From assembly GCA_045593405.1 (NCBI GenBank), contig JAZNWN010000023.1, positions 40,457-104,456 on the forward strand: DNA of 64,000 nucleotides, given 5' to 3'. The stretch is from UMGS1933 sp045593405 (GTDB lineage: Bacteria; Bacillota; Clostridia; TANB77; CAG-508). Positions 55,317-63,507 of the stretch are shown here, one piece after another. The stretch's first letter is position 1. Every line of letters starts with the position of its first letter. A model generated the notes under the pieces. It made no database searches and was not told where the DNA came from. It was given only the letters and a program-made list of their open reading frames with translations. A program made the position numbers and the translations under genes.

Positions 55317-55788
55317 ATGGAAAATTTAAATGAAAAAATTGTAGAATTTTTAAAAGAACAAAATAAAACTATAAGCTTCATGGAATCGTGTACAGGAGGT
55401 TTTCTTGCAAATGAAATTACAAATGTTAGTGGTGCATCAAATGTTTTGAAGGTGAGCCTTGTTACATATTCTAACGAGTACAAAATAAAGTTTGGAGTAA
55501 CTAAAAATACATTAGAAAAATATACTGTATATAGTTGCGAGACTGCAAAAGAAATGGCGAAAATGGTATCTAATTTTGCCGCTTCTGATTTTGGTATTGG
55601 TGTTACTGGAGAACTTCGGTAATAGTTTAAAACAAAATAATAAAGTTTATTATTGTATTTATGAAAGAGAAATAAACAAGTATATATGTAGTGAAATTTG
55701 CATTGAACCAAATAATAGAAAACAAATGAAACAAGAAGTATCACAAATAATAATGGAGGAATTATGGAATATATTAATAAAAAATTAA
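55317..55788 (+). CDS. CinA C-terminal (PncC-type) amidase, interrupted by CGG +1 shift
   Basis: The first frame reads NEKIVEFLKEQNKTISFMESCTGGFLANEIT, the CinA C-terminal signature, and runs to FGIGVTGEL. It then has in-frame CGG at 55617-55619, immediately followed by TAA. One base later it reads GNSLKQNNKVYYCIYEREIN and ends at 55788. Joined length is 156 residues, as for nicotinamide mononucleotide deamidases. The shifted frame overlaps the start of murD by 25 bases. Without a shift the protein would lose its last third. Confidence 0.85.
55617..55620 (+). other. Proposed +1 frameshift site C GGT in the CinA-type gene
   Basis: GAA CTT CGG TAA. Here the unshifted frame stops at the very next codon. 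It is the only GGT case. Confidence 0.82.
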
Positions 55789-57161
55789 ATGAGTTTAATA
55801 ATAATATAAATGGAAAAAATGTTGCAATTATTGGACTTGGTGTAAGCCATAGACCATTAATAGAGCATTTACATAATTTAGGTGCAAAAATTACTGTTTT
55901 TGATAATAGAGATCAAGAAAAAATAGATAAAGACATTTGGGATAAAGTACAAGAGTTAGATATAAAATCATATCTTGGAGAAAATTATTTAACTAATTTA
56001 AAAGGATTTGATTTTATATTTAGATCTCCATCTTGTAGACCAGATATAGCAGAGATTGAAGAAGAAATAAATAAAGGAGCAATTCTTACTTCTGAAATTG
56101 AAATGGTTTTAAAATTAGCACCATGTAAAATTGTAGGTGTTACTGGAAGTGATGGAAAAACCACAACTACATCTTTAATATATAAAATTCTAAAAACCAA
56201 ATATAAATGTTTTTTAGGTGGAAATATTGGAACTCCTTTATTTACAAAAATTTCTGAAATGAGACCAGAAGACATTGTTGTATTAGAACTTAGTAGTTTC
56301 CAGTTAATGAATATGGAATTAAGCACAGATATTGCAGTTGTAACAAACATATCTCCAAACCATTTAAATGTACATAAAGATTATCAAGAATACATAGACT
56401 CAAAAGCTAATATTTTTAAACATCAAAAAGAAAATGGTGTTTTAGTTATAAATTATGATAATGATATAACTATAGATTTTTCGAAACAAGCAAATGGAAA
56501 TATAGTATATTTTACAAGAAAAGAAAAACTTCCAAATGGAGTTATATACGACGAGGATACAGTTAAAATATGTGACAATGATTTAAGAAGACATGTACTA
56601 AATAAAAAAGATGTAAAAATACGTGGAATTCATAATATAGAAAACATATGTGCAGCAATCGCAGCAACAAAAGACCTAGTCAGTCCAGAAGAGCAAAAAC
56701 AAGCTATAATGGAATTTACTGGAGTAGAGCATAGGCTAGAATTTGTAAGAGAAATAGACGGAGTTAAATGGTATAATGATTCTATTGCATCAAGCCCAAA
56801 TAGAACTATTGCAGGCTTAAATTCATATAATGAAAGGATAGTTCTAATTGCAGGTGGTAGAGATAAACACTTAAATTATGAACCAATTGCAAAACCGATA
56901 ATAGATAATGTAGATACTTTAATTGTAATGGGTGAAACTGCAGAAAAAATAAAAAATGCAGTAACAAGAGAACTAGAAAAACAAAATAAAACTTTAAATA
57001 TTATAAGAGTAGAAAATGTAGAAGAAGCAGTAAAAACAGCAAGAGAAATTGCAAAACCTAACCAAGTAGTACTATTTTCTCCAGCAAGTACAAGTTTTGA
57101 TATGTTTAAAAATTTCGAAGAAAGAGGAAAGAAATTTAAAGAAGAAGTAAATAAATTGTAA
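55764..57161 (+). CDS. murD: UDP-N-acetylmuramoylalanine-D-glutamate ligase
   Basis: A 465-residue Mur ligase. GVTGSDGKTTTTSLIYKIL is the ATP loop, VLELSSFQLMNM and VTNISPNHLNVHKDYQEY the central domain, and GVEHRLEFVREIDGVKWYNDSIASSPNRT the C-terminal part. It adds D-Glu to UDP-MurNAc-L-Ala in peptidoglycan synthesis. The site AATGGAGGAATT lies inside the preceding gene. Confidence 0.95.
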   Translation: MEYINKKLNEFNNNINGKNVAIIGLGVSHRPLIEHLHNLGAKITVFDNRDQEKIDKDIWDKVQELDIKSYLGENYLTNLKGFDFIFRSPSCRPDIAEIEEEINKGAILTSEIEMVLKLAPCKIVGVTGSDGKTTTTSLIYKILKTKYKCFLGGNIGTPLFTKISEMRPEDIVVLELSSFQLMNMELSTDIAVVTNISPNHLNVHKDYQEYIDSKANIFKHQKENGVLVINYDNDITIDFSKQANGNIVYFTRKEKLPNGVIYDEDTVKICDNDLRRHVLNKKDVKIRGIHNIENICAAIAATKDLVSPEEQKQAIMEFTGVEHRLEFVREIDGVKWYNDSIASSPNRTIAGLNSYNERIVLIAGGRDKHLNYEPIAKPIIDNVDTLIVMGETAEKIKNAVTRELEKQNKTLNIIRVENVEEAVKTAREIAKPNQVVLFSPASTSFDMFKNFEERGKKFKEEVNKL

Positions 57162-57166
57162 AAAAG

Positions 57167-57204
57167 AAACCTCTCTTTGCATATATTAATGTAAAGGGAG
57201 GTTT
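57167..57204 (+). promoter_or_regulatory. Hairpin that hides a ribosome binding site
   Basis: AAACCTCTCTTT pairs with AAAGGGAGGTTT. The 3' arm contains the GGGAGG ribosome site of the gene at 57210. It may act both as the murD terminator and as a translation switch. Confidence 0.65.
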
Positions 57205-57209
57205 TATAC

Positions 57210-57749
57210 ATGGATTATCAAAGTTATGAAGATTATATGAGAAGTGTACTAGGATATAATACTGGAAATATATATGCAAATACATATAACCCTATGAGTG
57301 ATTATTACTATGATATGACAACAGTTTATACAAATACTAATACAGATGCTTTAAATGATTTTTATCCAGAAATTTACAAGCTATTATATCCAATGGTATG
57401 TAAAGTATGTAATCAAAACTTTAATCGAGAAATTACAAAAGATTTAATAGATAGAATGACAGATGAAATATATATGAATTTTGAGGCAGAGGAGAGACCT
57501 ACTCAAAATAATATGAGGACATCTCTTAAAAATGGAGATGTCCGTAATCCAAATGCAAAAGAACCAGAAGTAAGACAAAACTCAAGTGGACGTAATTTCC
57601 TACTTAGAGATTTAATTAGAATATTAATTTTGAGAGAATTAGGAAGACCAAACAGACCTCAATTCCCACCTCCAGGAAGACCACCTATGCCACCTCCAAG
57701 ACCTCCAATGGGACCAGGAGGAAATCAACCACCATGGAGAATGTATTAA
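57210..57749 (+). CDS. Unknown protein with proline-rich tail
   Basis: A 179-residue protein. Tyr/Asn-rich N-terminus (SYEDYMRSVLGYNTGNIYAN), a middle segment with YKLLYPMVCKVCNQNF, and a C-terminal tail of PPPGRPPMPPPRPPMGPGG type. The composition resembles spore coat or other structural proteins, but no family is recognised. Confidence 0.6.
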   Translation: MDYQSYEDYMRSVLGYNTGNIYANTYNPMSDYYYDMTTVYTNTNTDALNDFYPEIYKLLYPMVCKVCNQNFNREITKDLIDRMTDEIYMNFEAEERPTQNNMRTSLKNGDVRNPNAKEPEVRQNSSGRNFLLRDLIRILILRELGRPNRPQFPPPGRPPMPPPRPPMGPGGNQPPWRMY

Positions 57750-57847
57750 TATTTTTTATTTTCAAAAATATATAAAAGAAAAAATGTATATTTTGCCTTA
57801 AATATAGTAAAACTAAATATAGTTTAAATTTGAAAGGTGGAAAATAT

Positions 57848-58291
57848 ATGAAAGTAAAAGATTGTATGTGTCATAATGTTGAATGTGTAGGACCAGATGC
57901 TACTGTTTGTGATGTTGCAAAATTAATGCAAAACAAACATGTTGGTTGTGTTCCTGTTTGTGATGCAAGTAAAAATATAGTTGGGCTTGTAACAGACAGA
58001 GATTTAATTTTAAGAACTTTAGCTTGTGATAAAGATATAAAACAAACTAAAGTAAGTGAAGTCATGACTACAAAGGTTTATAATACAACGCCAGAAGCGG
58101 ATATAGAGGAAGTAAGTAAAATAATGTGCGAATGTCAAGTAAGGAGAGTACCTGTTGTAGAAAATGAACAATTAATTGGAATTATTACTCTTGGTGATTT
58201 AGCAAACAACCAAAATATAGGTCAAGAAGAAGTATCTAATACTGTTGAAGGTATATGTAAATGTGGAGAAAATGCAAAAAATGCAGAATAA
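57848..58291 (+). CDS. CBS domain pair protein
   Basis: A 147-residue protein of two CBS domains: VKDCMCHNVECVGPDATV ... VGLVTDRDLI, and VSEVMTTKVYNTTPEADI ... LIGIITLGDLA. Such stand-alone pairs bind adenosine nucleotides. The C-terminal tail has two cysteines (ICKCGE). The ATG at 57848 follows GGTGG. Confidence 0.9.
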   Translation: MKVKDCMCHNVECVGPDATVCDVAKLMQNKHVGCVPVCDASKNIVGLVTDRDLILRTLACDKDIKQTKVSEVMTTKVYNTTPEADIEEVSKIMCECQVRRVPVVENEQLIGIITLGDLANNQNIGQEEVSNTVEGICKCGENAKNAE

Positions 58292-58327
58292 CCTTTCAGT
58301 TATAACTCATATCAATTTTCAAATTTA

Positions 58328-58479
58328 GCCGCACGCTGGGGATTATATATTTTATTTTTAGAGCGCCTCCGGGTTAACCGCCTTAGAAAATGTTTGACGA
58401 AGTGAATTACATTTTCTAGGATTGGGCAGAGATAAAAATATAAATATAAATATAAATATATAACCCAACTAGATGCGGC
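58328..58479 (+). mobile_element. MITE-like element, copy 2
   Basis: About 152 bases from GCCGCACGC to GATGCGGC, the inverted counterpart of 20831-20974. It shares TTATATATTTTATTTTTAG, the CCGCCTTAGAAAATGTTTG block and the GTGAATTACATTTTCT block. The right arm carries an (ATAAAT)n-type expansion. Confidence 0.8.
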
Positions 58480-58549
58480 GTTTTATAATAAAAAAGAAAA
58501 ACATATTTTAATATTTTTTACATATAATTGAGTTAAAGAGGTGTTATGT

Positions 58550-59635
58550 TTGAATGCTAAGATGAAATATTGGACAACTGTTTTAAAGAATATAGCCATT
58601 TTTCTATTATCACTTGTATTAATATTTATACTTTTAAAACTAGCTGTATTTTATATGCCCTTCTTAATTGGATTTATAATATCACTTCTTATTGAACCCT
58701 TAATAAAAAAGCTTGCAAATAAAACTGGAATTGCAAGGAAAACAAGTGCAATTATTGTTTTAATAGTAATTTTTACAATACTAATTGGTCTAATAGTATG
58801 GGGAGTAATAACCTTAATTACAGAAAGCTCAAACTTATTAGAGAGTATAAATCTTTATATAGAAAAAATTTATGATTTTATTCAAAATTTAAAAATAAGA
58901 GAATTAAATTTACCTGAAAAAGTTATTGAAATTATTGAAAATTGCACATCAAAACTTTTAAATTGGGTTACAACATTTACGACTAATTTTTTAACTACTA
59001 CATTACAAAAAGTTACTTTGATACCAATAGCTTTTATCTATATTACAATCACCATACTTTCAACATATTTTATATGTGCTGATAAGTTTTATATATTGGA
59101 CCAAGTAGAGCATCATGTGCCAAGACTTTGGGTAAAAAGATTTGGGAAACATTTAAGAGAAATAACAACAGTTTTAGGAAATTATTTGAAGGCAGAAGTT
59201 ACATTAGTACTAATTTCGTTCTTTATAGTACTAATAGGTTTAACTATAGGAAAATTTACTGGATTAAAAATAGAGTATCCTTTACTGTGTGCTTTAGGAA
59301 TTGCATTTATTGATGCACTTCCAATAGTTGGCTCTGGAACAGTAATAATCCCTTGGGCAATACTTGCTAGTTTAGAGGGAAATATTTCACTAGCAATACT
59401 TTTAATTGGATTATATATATTTACCATAATTGTAAGACAAGTAATAGAACCCAAATTAATAAGTAACAAGATTGGAATTCACCCTATTTTTACACTTATA
59501 GCAATGTATACAGGATTTAAACTTATTGGAATTATTGGACTGTTTTTAGGACCAATAATTTTGATAATTTTAAAAAATATTTTTGCAACTATGATTGATG
59601 ATGGAATTGTAAAAACTATTTTTAATAGAGGTTAA
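58550..59635 (+). CDS. AI-2E family transporter / permease
   Basis: A 361-residue membrane protein with about eight helices. LLIEPLIKKL, GNYLKAEVTLVLISFFIVLIG, IDALPIVGSGTVIIPW and IEPKLISNKIGIHPI are conserved blocks of the AI-2E/PerM family. The TTG at 58550, seven bases after GAGGTG, is the best start; the ATG at 58562 is possible. Substrates in this family are varied and not predictable. Confidence 0.88.
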   Translation: MNAKMKYWTTVLKNIAIFLLSLVLIFILLKLAVFYMPFLIGFIISLLIEPLIKKLANKTGIARKTSAIIVLIVIFTILIGLIVWGVITLITESSNLLESINLYIEKIYDFIQNLKIRELNLPEKVIEIIENCTSKLLNWVTTFTTNFLTTTLQKVTLIPIAFIYITITILSTYFICADKFYILDQVEHHVPRLWVKRFGKHLREITTVLGNYLKAEVTLVLISFFIVLIGLTIGKFTGLKIEYPLLCALGIAFIDALPIVGSGTVIIPWAILASLEGNISLAILLIGLYIFTIIVRQVIEPKLISNKIGIHPIFTLIAMYTGFKLIGIIGLFLGPIILIILKNIFATMIDDGIVKTIFNRG

Positions 59636-59769
59636 AAAAATTCGACAAAATTAAACAAAATATTGCAAAATGTAAACAATTTATGGTAAACTATATACAC
59701 TGACTTTTTATCATGTATTGACTCTTGTCGATACGAGGTAATGTCAAATAAATTAAAGGAGGCGTTTTT

Positions 59770-61290
59770 ATGGGATGTAAATCCCGGTTTCACGTCGACA
59801 TTATGGACGTCCATAATGAAGTGACAGGATCCTGTCACTTATGTGTTGTTATGTACCCTAATCGTGAAAAGTTGACATTTCTTGTTGATTGTGGTCTTTT
59901 CCAAAGAGAAGGGACAAAAGATAGCATTGACGAAGGCTGTTTTACAGCTATTGAACATGAAGAACATGATGTAGAGATAGCTGAAAAAGAACTTGCAGAC
60001 CGTGAAAAAGAAGAAGTCGCAAAACTTAACCAAAATTTGGATTTTAATCCAACAGATGTAGATTTTTGTATGGTTACACATAATCATATTGATCATACTG
60101 GTCGTTTGCCTTTTATAGTAAAGAAAGGTTTCGACGGAAAAATCTATGCAACTGAAACAACTTGCAAACTTTTGCCTGAAGCTTTAAATGACAGTTTTAC
60201 TGTTCTTAGTGGTAGAGCAAAAGCTGCTGGAAAACCTCCTCTTTACGGAGAGGAAGATGTTGCTCGCACGATGTCACTTTGTAGCCCTTGTAACTATAAT
60301 GAAACCATCCAGATTAACGAGAATATTAAAGTTAATTTCTTTGAAAATAATCATTTGCCTGGAGCAGCAATGATTTTAGTTAGAGTTAGCTTTCCTGGAC
60401 ATGATGACATTAATTTAATGTTTACAGGTGACTATAACGACAAAAATGTATTTCTAAAGGAATCAGTTATTCCTAGTTGGGTTTTTGATTTACCTATAAC
60501 AGTAGTTCAAGAGTCAACATATGGTGATACTGACTCTGAAGAAATTGAGCCTTGCTTTGATAAAAATATTTTAAAAGCTATAGACTCTGAATGGACAGTT
60601 TTAGCTCCAGTTTTTTCACTGGGAAGAGCACAAGAAGTCTTATATAGACTTAAGTGTTTACAAGATTCAGGCAATCTCAACGTAAATATTCCAATATATC
60701 TTGATGGAAAACTCGCAATTAGATATACCAATATGTATAAAAAAGGTTTTGTCGAAACTCGAGAAGAAATGTTGGATTTTTTACCTCAGAATTTCTCATT
60801 TGTAGATAAACCTCTTAGAGATATTTTATTAAATGAAGATAATTCATGTAAAATTATTCTAACATCATCAGGTATGGGCTCATATGGTCCTGCCCGAACC
60901 TATATTCCCGCGTATTTGGGAAGACAGAACGTATTAATCCATTTTACAGGTTATACTGCAGTTGGTACTCTTGGAAAAAAATTAAAATACTGTCCTGTGG
61001 ATGGAGAAATTAATACAGCTGGTTTTCATATAAAAAAGCGAGCTCAAGTTGAGTATACATCGGAATTTTCGTCACATGCAAAGGCTGATACCATAATTGA
61101 TTTTCTAAATCAATTTTTAAATTTGAAGTTGGTTTTACTAAATCATGGTGAAACAGATGTGAAAGATTTTTTTGCAGCAAGAATTGCAAAACAAGTAAAC
61201 CCAAAACATGTTGATGTTTTAAATAGAAAAATTCTTTTTAGAATTGATACATGGGGGTTGGTAAAAACAATTCGCACGAAATTTATTTGA
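59770..61290 (+). CDS. Metallo-beta-lactamase/beta-CASP nuclease
   Basis: A 506-residue protein after AAAGGAGGCG. NEVTGSCHLCVV and LVDCGLFQ open the domain; VTHNHIDHTGRLP is the HxHxDH zinc motif, FTGDYNDKN the next ligand. STYGDTDSEE, LTSSGMGSYGPA and FSSHAKAD are beta-CASP motifs of the CPSF/RNase J superfamily, so RNA is the likely substrate. Codon use is GC-richer than the neighbours. CGG is used in place as codon 6 (59785, K-S-R-F). Confidence 0.88.
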   Translation: MGCKSRFHVDIMDVHNEVTGSCHLCVVMYPNREKLTFLVDCGLFQREGTKDSIDEGCFTAIEHEEHDVEIAEKELADREKEEVAKLNQNLDFNPTDVDFCMVTHNHIDHTGRLPFIVKKGFDGKIYATETTCKLLPEALNDSFTVLSGRAKAAGKPPLYGEEDVARTMSLCSPCNYNETIQINENIKVNFFENNHLPGAAMILVRVSFPGHDDINLMFTGDYNDKNVFLKESVIPSWVFDLPITVVQESTYGDTDSEEIEPCFDKNILKAIDSEWTVLAPVFSLGRAQEVLYRLKCLQDSGNLNVNIPIYLDGKLAIRYTNMYKKGFVETREEMLDFLPQNFSFVDKPLRDILLNEDNSCKIILTSSGMGSYGPARTYIPAYLGRQNVLIHFTGYTAVGTLGKKLKYCPVDGEINTAGFHIKKRAQVEYTSEFSSHAKADTIIDFLNQFLNLKLVLLNHGETDVKDFFAARIAKQVNPKHVDVLNRKILFRIDTWGLVKTIRTKFI

Positions 61291-61577
61291 TAATCCGAAA
61301 ATAGTCTGTAAATTTCAGACTAATTACTTAAGAAAAATCTAGAAAGGCATTGTTGGCCCTAAAGACCTTAAGCAAATTTTGAAAGACATTAAAAAAATGT
61401 AATCCCTATAACCTCCTCTGGCATAGCCAGAGGAGGTTGATCACTTCATATAATATATATGAGGTGATTTTTTTATGAAAATAAGAGATTATAATGGAAA
61501 AAGTTAGGTTTTGGTAAAAGATTCTTGTAAACTAAGCTTGCCTATGATAAAATTACGACATAAGGAGAAGTGTACTA
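61291..61577 (+). promoter_or_regulatory. Leader region of the MFS gene
   Basis: It holds a hairpin AGTCTGTAAATTTCAGACT near 61299-61321 and a perfect 13-base stem AACCTCCTCTGGC / GCCAGAGGAGGTT (61410-61438). A ten-codon ORF at 61475 (MKIRDYNGKS) has a good GAGGTG site. This arrangement resembles translation-coupled leaders of efflux genes, but no terminator/antiterminator pair was resolved. Confidence 0.5.
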
Positions 61578-62840
61578 ATGAATAAAACAGATATAAGAAA
61601 AAAAAGAAGAAATAATAGAAATCTATATCCAATCTATTCAAGTATTGGTTTAGATTATATGTTTTATTATGGTATTAAAGTATTATTTTTATCGCAGGTA
61701 AAAGGCATAACAGATAGCCAAATTGTTTTATCTATATCTTTTTTTTCATTATTTGCAATAATAACTCAAATCCCACTTACAATATTAATTCATAAAATAG
61801 GGAAAAGAAAAGGCTTAATTCTTGGAAATTTAATAAATGCTTTTTCGATGTTTTTAATTATCATATGTCCTAATTTTACATTTTTTGTTATAGAAGAATT
61901 TTTTAGTGCAACTGCAACCGGAATAAAAGCTATAACTGAAGCAAGTATTCTAGATTTATCAATACCAAAGTTTAATAAAAAAGGAGAATTCTATACAAAA
62001 TTAAAAAGGATTGGATATTCAAAATATTGTTACATGTATGCTACTTCAACTTTACTTGCAGGATTTTTATATAATTTAAATCCGTATATTCCAATTGTTT
62101 TATGTATGGGATGTTGTATTTTGGCAACTATTATTTCATGTTCTTTTAAAGAAATAAAAGAGCATACAGAAGAACAAACAGGATATATTTCGGAATTAAA
62201 GAATACTTTTAAATTTATATTTAAATCTAATCGATTAAGGCCTTTATTAGTAATGTTAGGTTTAATTTGGGGGTTAAGAAACCTATTTGACACATATCAC
62301 GTAATACTATTAAAGGAAACGAATATATCATCTGTCATTATTGGAATAATACTTGCAGTGTTACAGTTAAATAGAGGGGTAATGTCAAGATTTGCAGGAA
62401 AATTAAATACTAAATTTAAGAATAAGACTTTAACATTAATGGCATTGATGTTAACTTTAAGTTTCGTAATTACAGGCTTGGCGGCACTTCTAAAAATAAA
62501 TATAATAGTATTATTAGTAGTTATATTAATTACAGGTATTATATCATCAGGAATCGAAGGAATTTACCAAATTTTAAATAGTAAATATTTAAATAATTTC
62601 TCAAACTCTAAAATGGTTTCTAAAATTTATGGAGCTAATACTATTGTAAATAATTTGATTAAGATGCTCATTGCTTTTGTTGGTACACTTGTTTTAGATA
62701 ATTTTGATATTAAACATACCATGATTATTGTAGGAATTATTTTTACAGCAGTAGTATATTTATTATTTGTATATATGAAACCAAGAGTTGGATTAAAACC
62801 TGATAAATACAAACCAGAAGATATAAAATTAAAAATTTAG
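61578..62840 (+). CDS. MFS transporter
   Basis: A 420-residue protein with about 12 hydrophobic helices. HKIGKRKGLILGNLINAFSMF near residue 75 is the loop 2-3 region typical of the major facilitator family. It is followed by a tetR-like gene, which suggests regulated drug or metabolite efflux. Confidence 0.85.
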   Translation: MNKTDIRKKRRNNRNLYPIYSSIGLDYMFYYGIKVLFLSQVKGITDSQIVLSISFFSLFAIITQIPLTILIHKIGKRKGLILGNLINAFSMFLIIICPNFTFFVIEEFFSATATGIKAITEASILDLSIPKFNKKGEFYTKLKRIGYSKYCYMYATSTLLAGFLYNLNPYIPIVLCMGCCILATIISCSFKEIKEHTEEQTGYISELKNTFKFIFKSNRLRPLLVMLGLIWGLRNLFDTYHVILLKETNISSVIIGIILAVLQLNRGVMSRFAGKLNTKFKNKTLTLMALMLTLSFVITGLAALLKINIIVLLVVILITGIISSGIEGIYQILNSKYLNNFSNSKMVSKIYGANTIVNNLIKMLIAFVGTLVLDNFDIKHTMIIVGIIFTAVVYLLFVYMKPRVGLKPDKYKPEDIKLKI

Positions 62841-62841
62841 A

Positions 62842-62868
62842 TGTAGGGGCGATTTTAATTGCCCGCTT
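62842..62868. repeat. Dispersed hairpin
   Basis: TGTAGGGGCGATTTTAATTGCCCGC, imperfect, between the MFS and TetR genes. Confidence 0.65.
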
Positions 62869-62901
62869 TTCGAATATTTTACCCAAAGGAGGTACATTTT
62901 A

Positions 62902-63468
62902 ATGAACAAAACAAAAAGAAGAATTTTTAATACAGCAATAAAAATATTTTCAGAAAAAGGATATGATAATGCAAGTGTAGAAGAAATAACAGCTATTGCA
63001 GGAGTCGCAAAAGGTTCACTATATTACCATTTTTCAAAAAAAGAAGATATTTTCGATATGATGTTAGAAGAAGGAATGAAGCTTCTTAAAAATAATATTG
63101 AAATCAAAACAAAAGACTGCACAACTGCATTAGAAAAATTAAAAGCGGTAATACTAATACAAATAAAAATATGTGTAAAATATGAAGAATTTTTAAATGT
63201 AATTTTATCTCAAATATGGGGAGAAGAAGAAAAAAACAAAAAATGTAAAAAAGCAGTATTTGAATATATAAAAACAATTGAAATAATTATAAAAGAAGGT
63301 ATTCAAAACGGTGAATTTTACGATGGAGATGTAGAAGCTATTGCTGCAGGAGTGGTAGGTGTAATGTCTTCAAGTTTAATTTACAGAATAAAAAGAAATA
63401 GGGAAGTAGACGTACAAAAAGTATATCAAGGTTTTATAGATACAGTTGTTAGAGGAATAAGCAAATAA
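62902..63468 (+). CDS. TetR-family regulator
   Basis: A 188-residue repressor. RRIFNTAIKIFSEKGYDNAS, then EEITAIAGVAKGSLYYHFSKKEDIF, is the N-terminal TetR helix-turn-helix; the C-terminal ligand domain is helical. It probably controls the MFS gene 61 bases upstream. Confidence 0.92.
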   Translation: MNKTKRRIFNTAIKIFSEKGYDNASVEEITAIAGVAKGSLYYHFSKKEDIFDMMLEEGMKLLKNNIEIKTKDCTTALEKLKAVILIQIKICVKYEEFLNVILSQIWGEEEKNKKCKKAVFEYIKTIEIIIKEGIQNGEFYDGDVEAIAAGVVGVMSSSLIYRIKRNREVDVQKVYQGFIDTVVRGISK

Positions 63469-63472
63469 AATA

Positions 63473-63498
63473 ACATCAGCAGTAAAAACTGCTGATGT
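63473..63498. terminator. Bidirectional terminator
   Basis: ACATCAGCAGT, AAAA loop, ACTGCTGATGT. Confidence 0.85.
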
Positions 63499-63507
63499 TT
63501 CGGAGTA

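Noticed and set aside
5088..55788. Eight broken genes explained as ordinary homopolymer sequencing errors
   Set aside because: None of the breaks lies in a long A or T run, the usual site of such errors in this AT-rich DNA. All involve one C before GG in the glycine register. Error at a modified motif remains possible and is listed as a test.
5088..55788. Simple reassignment of CGG to another amino acid or to stop
   Set aside because: Reassignment would keep the frame; here the frame changes by one base at every site.
55985..56350. Minus-strand frame inside murD
   Set aside because: Antisense shadow of a well-supported gene.
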